A stretch of 64,000 nt of DNA, from the NCBI GenBank assembly GCA_030998225.1, contig JAPYXD010000714.1, forward strand, positions 5,704,001-5,768,000, given 5' to 3'. The notes beneath the pieces were generated by a model. It was not told the DNA's origin, made no database searches, and saw nothing but the letters and a program-made list of their open reading frames with translations. The stretch's first letter is position 1; every line of letters begins with the position of its first letter. Shown in pieces: positions 57,342-64,000 of the stretch. The position numbers and the translations under genes were made by a program. This DNA comes from Diplolepis rosae (lineage: Eukaryota > Arthropoda > Insecta > Hymenoptera > Diplolepididae).

Positions 57342-58693
57342 TAAGTTTTCTTTTGTGAATTTATTCGATGAAATATAAAAAGTAATTCTGAAAGTTTGTG
57401 ATTTTTCATTTTTATATAAACTTCTTATTTGTAAAAATAAGTGTAAAGATTTACATATTCGAAGCTGAGTTTGTTCATTTGGAAAATATATGTAAAGTTA
57501 TTTATAAAATACATATTCGAATATGAAATTTTGTCGGTAAAACAGAACATTTCATTATTGCAAATCTTTAATAACAGTATTTCAATTAACTTAAATTGTT
57601 AATTTTTCTAATATTTAGCTTATGCTCATATGTATTCTGACGTTATTTGAAAATTGAATTAAATCTTTTACAAATAAGTTTAGTTTTTAGAATTTATGAA
57701 CTTTAAAATATGTTTATAAAGATTGGAAATATATATATTTTTGTGAAGGTAAAATAGTAATGTTTAAAAATTTACTGTTGAAATATGTTGTGTATAAATT
57801 CAAATACATATCATGTAAACTAATACTTTAACTTTTCTAGAATTGAGTAAAAGAGTGTAAGAATATCATTTAGTAAATTTTAATTAGCATTTTAACTTCA
57901 GAATTGAATTCTCATAAATTTATTGGTTGATAAGGTAGATTCCTAATTATTAAAATCTTCGATAAATTGCTATTGGTTTTTAGTTACAATCAAATAGGTT
58001 TGAACTATTGTTTCATATAAAAATTAGATTAGAATTACTGTTCCTATTATTAACTAATATAATAGTTCATTTTTATTTTTTATTCATAGTATACTGAAAT
58101 AATATAAAAATAAATAATATTAATTTAAAACTAAATTCTTAATATTTTAACATTCTTATTAATTGAGAATTTTTATTATCTATTATATATATGGCCTATT
58201 CTATTTTCTAAGCGCAGTAAATACAATGTGCTTTGTTTGTATTTACTTGGGCGTGGTACAAGCGCGGGCCCTTTTGACCATTAGCCTAAGCTATTTACGA
58301 TATTTCCGGAAATGGCTAATCGCTAACCTATATACTGTTATGGCTCTATGCAGTTCTATGCATTTATTTATTAGAGGATAGCAAACAGAAATATCTAAAA
58401 GGAATACGATTGTGGGCTGTATGTTTTGGTCAAAGTTTCAAAGTGCAAGTTTTATTACTTTTACAGATTGCTAAGAAAGTTCAAATCTTTGTATTTACGC
58501 AGCTGCACATTTTCTAAAAAGGTTTTTGAGTTTATACAATCTGTAGAGAAGAGATAGCGTTTAAATTATTTACATTTTTATGAGTAAGACTTCGGAAAAA
58601 TATAAAATGAGATATTATAATATTACTTATTACAGGAATTAATAAAAGTAAATGATAATAATAAAAAGCAAAAGACGGACGCAGGACGTTACA
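57342..58693 (-). mobile_element. G1 5' LTR (family B), outer part
   Basis: It resumes LTR B exactly at TAAGTTTTCTTTTG and runs to GGACGTTACA, matching 4024-5351 of the solo copy. The short frame at 58163 is a mutated version of that at 4822 and stops earlier, so it is not a gene. Confidence 0.75.
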
Positions 58694-59895
58694 AAACACT
58701 TAAGAAGTGATTTTGTATTGAAATTCAAAATCAATAAATTTTTAAGGTTTCAAAACAAAATATCAATTTCAATACTTTTAGCTATGCAAATCAAATAATT
58801 TAATTAGAAAATTATGCAGAGAATATTATATATTAAGGAATGATAAAATATGATATTGGAGTTTTAAAAATAAAATATTAAAATACTTATGTAATACATC
58901 AATTATATATAATTATACACTCGAAATTATACAGTAGAGTTTCTTCTCTGGCAAAAGGCAACATTGAAAAAAATTTCCTTCAAATAAAATACTCAGAAAA
59001 CTTGTTGAAATACGTCATATTATTCACATATGAATAATTTTCATCATATATTTATATTTTTATATATATTATATTACCATATTTTACATTTTTTACATTA
59101 CTAAAGTCTATTCCAAAATAGGCCTCATATGAGCAATATTTTATCCACTGTTTTAAAATTTTAGGAACAAAGATCACTGATGAAAAACTCAGATTAGAGT
59201 CAAAATGTTTGAAAGTATGTAACTTTCTGAGTTATCATTTCTGGACCCTAAAGCCAATTATTAACAACAACATCGTATAGAATTTTTACCCACTATCAAC
59301 ATGTAATTAGGAATGTAGATTTTTAACCTTAATTTCTTATTTTTTTTCAATAAAATATTTTCCACTTAGTTTTTTGATTGATATAGTTGATTCACGATTT
59401 ACACAATTCTTTTAAAACTATTTTATTCGACATAAATATATTATATTTGTATTTTATAAAAGAGAAATCGTAAAATATAATTTTGTATGCAAATTTAGAT
59501 GTAATTTTGATTTTTTTAAATACTAAAAACTTTTTTCACAGTTTTAGAATAATATTAATAATATTATTATATTAATAATAATATTACGTATTTCAAAAAG
59601 TTTTCTGAGTATTTTATTTGAAAGAAATTTCTTTTTAATGTTGCCTTATACCAGAGAAGAAACTCTACTGTATAATTTCGAGTGTACAATTAGATATAAT
59701 TTATGTATTACTTGAGTATTTTAATATTTTATTTTTTAAACTCAAATAATATATTATCATCATAGCGGACACTATACTTTGATCCTGTTTTGAGCTTACG
59801 CCAGATGGCGCCGAAGTATAATTTTTCTAAACCTCACCCCACTGACCACCGCACCCTAGTTACATCGTACATCTCTAATGATCACTAAGACACCA
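58694..59895. other. Gene-free AT-rich stretch
   Basis: No ORF of interest. Apart from the hammerhead-like motif, TTTTGAGCTTACGCCAGATGG at 59788 recurs at 60820, a direct repeat about 1 kb away. A pair of AT-rich imperfect inverted segments lies near 58800-58985 and 59580-59760 (for example TATAATTTCGAGTGTA at 59667 against its inverse at 58915). This suggests an ~0.9-kb foldback element. Confidence 0.45.
59170..59206 (+). ncRNA. Degenerate hammerhead-ribozyme-like motif
   Basis: CTGATGA (59177-59183), stem ACTC-AGATTA-GAGT, then CAAAA in place of GAAA. It is preceded by AAAGATCA and followed by GTTTGAAAGTATGTAA, as in the related copies. The core is mutated, so it is probably inactive. Confidence 0.35.
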
Positions 59896-60376
59896 CACTG
59901 GGAAAAAAAAACCGTCAGGTTATCCGGAAATTCCCGTTGCATTGACGGGAATGAGCATCGGCGCCTTTACAACGTTAGGTTAACGTGCTGCCACCGTTAA
60001 TGTAGCGTTGAAAACTCACGTTAGTCCAGCTATGTCTGCCCCGTCAACTTATCAAGAATATTATCGCTGGAACGCCGTGTTATTTGAAAATATCACACGA
60101 TGATGCAATTTCATATCCATAATGAAATTGGCAGTGCTTTGCTTCTATGTACCAATATATAATTAGGAAAACTTTTATTAGGAAAACAAAATAACTGACA
60201 AGAACAATCGCGAGTATTGCCACAGCTGATCATTTGTGGGTGATTTAACGTTGGCTCTACCGTCAGTACAACGTTGAATAGCACCGGCGATTCAACGGGA
60301 GAGCAACGCTACGCCAACGTGAAATTGGCGACGAGACTCCTTCCCGTTGATTTCACCATGTTTTTTTTTCCCAGTG
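59896..60376. mobile_element. 481-bp MITE with CACTGGGAAAAAAA ends
   Basis: CACTGGGAAAAAAAAACCGT at left is mirrored by TTTTTTTTTCCCAGTG at right (60361-60376). The interior has further inverted motifs (AACGTT, CGTTGAA). There is no clear target duplication. The 109-codon frame at 60274 crosses the right end and is discounted. Confidence 0.7.
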
Positions 60377-60894
60377 TAAGATGTGCTAAAATGCTAACGG
60401 ATGGGAATAAACTCCGAGGTTTAATAAAACTATGTAAGTCATTATTATTAAGTAAGTATTCGAATCGCATTGATAAACTTGCTTTCTGTGATTGCAGTTT
60501 TCTGATAAGTGTATCCTTACATACATGGAGTATTATTATTTCAATGTATATATTTGTAATTTTGGGACGTTTGAGTGATCATCTTTATTTGTGTTTAGCT
60601 TGACAGTACTCTGCGATACACAGTTAAAACTCCATTTAAGTGAGAATGATCTCATCAGGAAACTGCAATCACAAAAAGCAAGATTATCAATACGTTACGA
60701 ATAATTACTTGCATAATTTTTTTTTAACCTCAAAGTTTATTCCGATTTCAGTATTTCCTGAATTATCTGAACGTGATCTGAACATGATCTGAACAGTCAT
60801 CTATTATCTTCTTTTAGGGTTTTGAGCTTACGCCAGATGGCTCTGACGAAATCTATGTTGGGCCACCACTAAAGCATTACGCGGGCATGGCCTG

Positions 60895-61584
60895 ACTCTT
60901 TCTAAGCTACATCAAGCTACATGCCATTGGTGAAACCGTTTCAGAATTAAATAAGACAAAATATTTTATTATTGTTGAAATTTAAATCTATTTAACTGTA
61001 TGGAAGGAATATAAAAACGATGGAAACTGTTATTAACATATTGGTTTATCTATAAACATATTTTTATTTATGATCTTTCGGCATCATGGAAGTTTAATAA
61101 GAGTGCAAATTCGGAACGGCACACAAATGTTCACAATCGTTCGAAATGAAATACACACATATAATATGTTTTTATTAATTTCCATTGTCTTCATATTCCT
61201 TTCATAATGTGAAATAGATTTAAATTGTAACAATAATAAAATATTTTGTCTTATTTAATAAAAAAAAGGTCGTAATCGGTATCATTTACGACATCGTAAA
61301 CGATATCGGATATGGTCCTAAAATCCTACGTCGTTTACGATATCACTTACAACAATGTTTGCGGTATCGCTTACGACAACGTTTCCAATGTCGTTTCGAA
61401 CGTCGGAATTTTCAATAGGAGATAGATTAGCGGCTATTTTTGGACTCACGAGTCCTCAGGTCGACAAAACCAAGGCGTTTTTTAATTATATGATTATGTT
61501 TATTGAAGCCTTGCATAAGCTGTAAAATTAATATTTTTTGTCTCTCCGATTCCCGTTGAAGTCAGCAGTATTATCATTTTTCAT
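60895..61584. repeat. Dispersed repeat R, copy 2
   Basis: Full-length partner of 28964-29652 in the same orientation, with the same CGATATC/TTTACGAC cluster (61270-61390) and internal inverted arms. Confidence 0.75.
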
Positions 61585-61789
61585 GTCATTTGTCATATCC
61601 AGCACCGGAACGACAACGCGCTAAACATTACTGTGTATTGTGTCAGTGTCTGAATGTGGAAAGTTTTGTCGATTGTGTCTATTGATGATTAGCAGCAAAA
61701 ATTTTTGAATATAAATTGAAAAAGTACACTCAATTTAGTGCCACGTCTTTTTCATGATTATTGAATTTCAAGAACACAATTCCAATCAT

Positions 61790-61991
61790 GGAAACGAGAG
61801 GTAAGTTCGAAATTCCTCCCATAACCTCACTTTTTTGACATATGCCAATTCTGCTTTGATTATAAATTGTTAATTATTATTTTGTAGAAGTGTCCGTCGT
61901 CAGCGAATATTCCAATGATTCTGTCATTAACGAGAATTGGCATATGTACGCTCTGAACATGAGTGGTTCATGTCTAGCGAGGACACAGTGA
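61790..61991 (+). CDS. Possible two-exon micro-gene (38 codons)
   Basis: ATGGAAACGAGAG|GTAAGTTC (donor at 61803) and TATTATTTTGTAG|AAGTGTCC (acceptor ending ~61888) would join into a 38-residue frame. It starts METREVSVVSEYS and ends at TGA at about 61989-61991. The leader upstream is GC-richer than its surroundings. It could equally be the 5' exons of a broken transposon or host gene, and no family is recognised. An inverted repeat AGTGGTTCATGTC / GACATGAACCACT overlaps its end (61960-62031). Confidence 0.25.
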
Positions 61992-62108
61992 TGTCTATTT
62001 CCAATTTTCGTCTTCGGACATGAACCACTCCTTTCCGGGCGCTACTGAGTCATTTTTTTTCTCAGTGTATAATATTTTTTGATTTTATTATATGGGATCG
62101 TTTGTTAG

Positions 62109-62303
62109 TCGTTTGTTGGTGTTTGGTATTCAAGTTTTGGCGTTTGGTATTCAAAATTAAAAAAGTTATTAAGGTTTTGAAGTTGGGGTGCTAACTTCAC
62201 GGTAGCACACGACTAATATTTTTCAAAAATTGCTTTTAGAATACTTTTATTTTCGTTTGCTGATGTTTGGTCGTCAGGTTTTGGCGTTTGGTAGTCAAAA
62301 CTT
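62109..62303. repeat. Direct duplication of a ~48-bp T/G-rich unit
   Basis: CGTTTGTTGGTGTTTGGTAT...CAAAA at 62109-62156 recurs with few changes at 62256-62302, about 147 bp apart. Confidence 0.6.
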
Positions 62304-63448
62304 TAGAAAATATTTAACTTTTAAGAGTGTAAACATCAACCGGAAATATCATGAATAACTGTTTCACCGCGCAGCTGTTCCTGACTCCAGCACACGTAAG
62401 ACAAGCGCGAAATTTAAATTTAAAAAAAGCTTCATATCACTCGAGAAACTATTTGGTGTTATAATTATCCATAACTGTTGTGGGTTTTCTTATTTTTAAA
62501 TATAATAGATATATAAATATAACTGTAATAATTGTAGAAAAAATCTTTCATACTGCAAAGGTAAATTAATCTTTTTATAACTTTTCTATTTGCCATTATA
62601 TGATTTGTTATGTTTGAATATTGTAGACAGGTTCAAATTACATTTATTGAAAATATTTTATAAAATTAAAAAATAGAATTTTTATCATTAGTACATTTCA
62701 ATTCTATTCACCTTTTTTCATCTGTATCTTATCCACCAAAAATTTTCTTTATCGGGTGCTATAATTGATTTTTTTCCTCCATAAAAACAATTTTTTTATA
62801 AAAAATGTATCTTAAATGAATACAAAATTTGATTCAGTAACGTGATCGGGTTGACCCATGGCTTTAATAGTTTTAAAAATTTTAGTTTATCTGTCCACTT
62901 ATATTATATGATCTATCTACAGCTTAAATTATGCAGTTGCTTTTTTGTACCAGGAACAATATATGTATTTTTTTCATACGTATAGATTTTTTCTTTTTCA
63001 AGCCGCATTATAGTATATTCATTCTTATAAATTATGGGATAAAAATTCACAAAAAGCAAATATAAATGATTATGTGGGCATAATAATATCACAACCTTTT
63101 TTTCAATCTGTCTACAAGAAATATATGTATTTAAAGCTTAAATTATTCAGCCTTCTTGGTTGCTAGTGTATACATTTCGTACCTTTTTCTTATACCTCTA
63201 GATACTGTTTTCTTGATTAAAACTGCTCAAAAGCAATTCCATGTTTTTGAAGCATTGAATAAAAACTTACAGAGTGAAAACATAAAGAACTTTAACAATA
63301 TGCATGATTTTAAAACCTCTTATTTTTCATATCTACGTAAATTGTGTCAAATACTTTAAACTTAAAATATTCAGCATTTTTCGTTGTAAGTAAATCGTAA
63401 GTGAAATAGTTTTCGCTCACATAGTGTAATATATAATATTGTATATAT
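62304..63448. other. Gene-free AT-rich stretch
   Basis: No feature supported. The 67-codon frame at 63156 resembles no known family. Confidence 0.4.
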
Positions 63449-63807
63449 TTTTTTTTGGTGAGGAGGAAAAATGGCGAAATATTTTACAGACATTGTGCAG
63501 AACTCTCCTAGGACGGGTCTAGGCATACCTGTTAAAACCAAAAAACCCCCTCTCTTGAACCAATACACCACCCGCAGAACCGCCTTTCGGCTTCAAACCT
63601 CACGGGTGATTGGTTCCAGCTTAAAGTCGCGTACGACTCTTCCGTCATCCGTTCGCCCGGAACTCCCACCCGCGGCCACTCACCCGTTGGGCAAACCGAC
63701 CAGCCGTGCCAGCCAGGAGAGGAACAAAGAGATTCCTCCCCCGAACGACGCGGACAGCCAAGTCCACCCGAGACGTAGGACCGCCGGTGCAGGTCCCGAT
63801 GCGATTT
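63449..63807 (-). mobile_element. 3' UTR and poly(A) end of a non-LTR retrotransposon
   Basis: On the minus strand, about 350 bp follow the ORF2 stop and end in a nine-A run (63448-63456). GC content is high, unlike the DNA to the left. The 134-codon plus-strand frame at 63471 is antisense to this region and discounted. Confidence 0.5.
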
Positions 63808-64000
63808 CTACTGGCCCTCCGCGTTGTTTCGCTCCCGACGCCCATCGAGCTCTCTCGTCCTCATCACAAGTGTGACGAATGACTCGGTAAGCGTCCAAAA
63901 CCGCTCAGACTGGAGCATCAGAGAGACCATCGTATCAGAAGTGAGCTCGGCACCCACTGCCTGACTAATGGCCTCCCTCGCCGCACCCCACTTTGCGCAG
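63808..64000 (-). CDS. Non-LTR retrotransposon ORF2, C-terminal end (partial)
   Basis: The frame enters from beyond the window and stops at TAG (63810-63808). The visible 63 residues include AISQAVGAELTSDTMVSLML, W-T-L-T-E-S-F and VMRTRELDGRRER. This is the typical end of insect LINE polyproteins of the R1/Jockey type (L-G-x-x-(L/V)-T-x-x-x-(M/I)-V-x-x-M-L, then W, then E-R-R). Clade assignment needs the upstream reverse transcriptase. Confidence 0.6.
   Translation of the reverse strand, partial: CAKWGAAREAISQAVGAELTSDTMVSLMLQSERFWTLTESFVTLVMRTRELDGRRERNNAEGQ

Larger units (their letters stand above)
35096..58693 (-). mobile_element. G1: env-bearing Ty3/gypsy element, 3' truncated, with G2 nested in its 5' LTR
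   Basis: The minus-strand order is 5' LTR (58693-44369, split by G2), candidate primer site, repeat-rich leader, gag, protease, RT-RNase H, integrase, env, then truncation near 35100. The LTR is the same family as the solo copy at 2836-5351. At least six stops or frameshifts break gag-pol. The 3' LTR and polypurine tract were not found, and the sequence beyond the env tail belongs to another element. Confidence 0.7.

Noticed and set aside
60274..60603. 109-codon ORF
   Set aside because: It starts inside a MITE and crosses its right terminus. No domain is recognised.
63471..63875. 134-codon plus-strand ORF near the right edge
   Set aside because: It is antisense to the LINE ORF2 end and 3' UTR, proline/arginine-rich from GC bias, with no domain.

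Overview
The window looks like a transposon-dense stretch of an insect nuclear genome. It is AT-rich, has no bacterial gene organisation, and consists mostly of nested mobile elements, several identifiable by their ends. The only host-gene sequence I can name is one 134-bp exon (30560-30693, + strand). It encodes S2 to the start of S3 of domain I of a T-type (Cav3, insect Ca-alpha1T) calcium channel, so much of the window is probably intronic or flanking DNA of that gene. The species cannot be fixed from the sequence.

Layout. 1-340: a tRNA-like repeat. About 340-6950: an old DNA transposon (T1) with terminal inverted repeats over 600 bp and a broken transposase. It is interrupted by a 1.5-kb solo LTR, a 2.5-kb solo LTR (family B) and a TTAA-flanked foldback MITE. 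6950-13.1 kb: mostly unannotatable AT-rich DNA with a small MITE, a tandem duplication and a hammerhead-like motif. 13.2-16.6 kb: a pogo-type MITE, then a decayed pogo-like transposase with one recognisable intron. 16.6-22.06 kb: truncated Ty3/gypsy element G3 (minus strand). 23.3-26.0 kb: a 2.7-kb non-coding element with about 512-bp terminal inverted repeats. 26.7-29.9 kb: two foldback MITEs, a second tRNA-like repeat, a 689-bp dispersed repeat (second copy at 60.9 kb) and a hairpin. 30.56 kb: the Cav3 exon.

33.7-58.7 kb: two nested minus-strand Ty3/gypsy elements. The older, G1, has LTR B as 5' LTR, a leader with about nine 127-bp repeats, a gag with seven zinc-knuckle units, pol with stops and frameshifts, and a long open env resembling chuvirus-type glycoproteins. 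Its 3' end is lost at a junction with another element's integrase tail. The younger, G2 (45511-57341, 4-bp TAAG target duplication, tRNA-Gly primer site), sits inside the G1 5' LTR. G2 and G3 share an unusual AT-hook-bearing, charged insertion between RNase H and integrase. G2 also carries, between integrase and 3' LTR, a small intact ORF with a convincing double-stranded-RNA-binding domain.

58.7-64 kb: another hammerhead-like motif, a 481-bp MITE, the second dispersed-repeat copy, a possible two-exon micro-gene, and the 3' end of a non-LTR retrotransposon leaving the window on the minus strand.

Most coding sequence here is retroelement or transposase sequence, and most of it is disrupted. 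The most notable observations are the G2 dsRNA-binding ORF, the AT-hook pol insertion, the open G1 env beside a ruined gag-pol, and the repeat-rich G1 leader.
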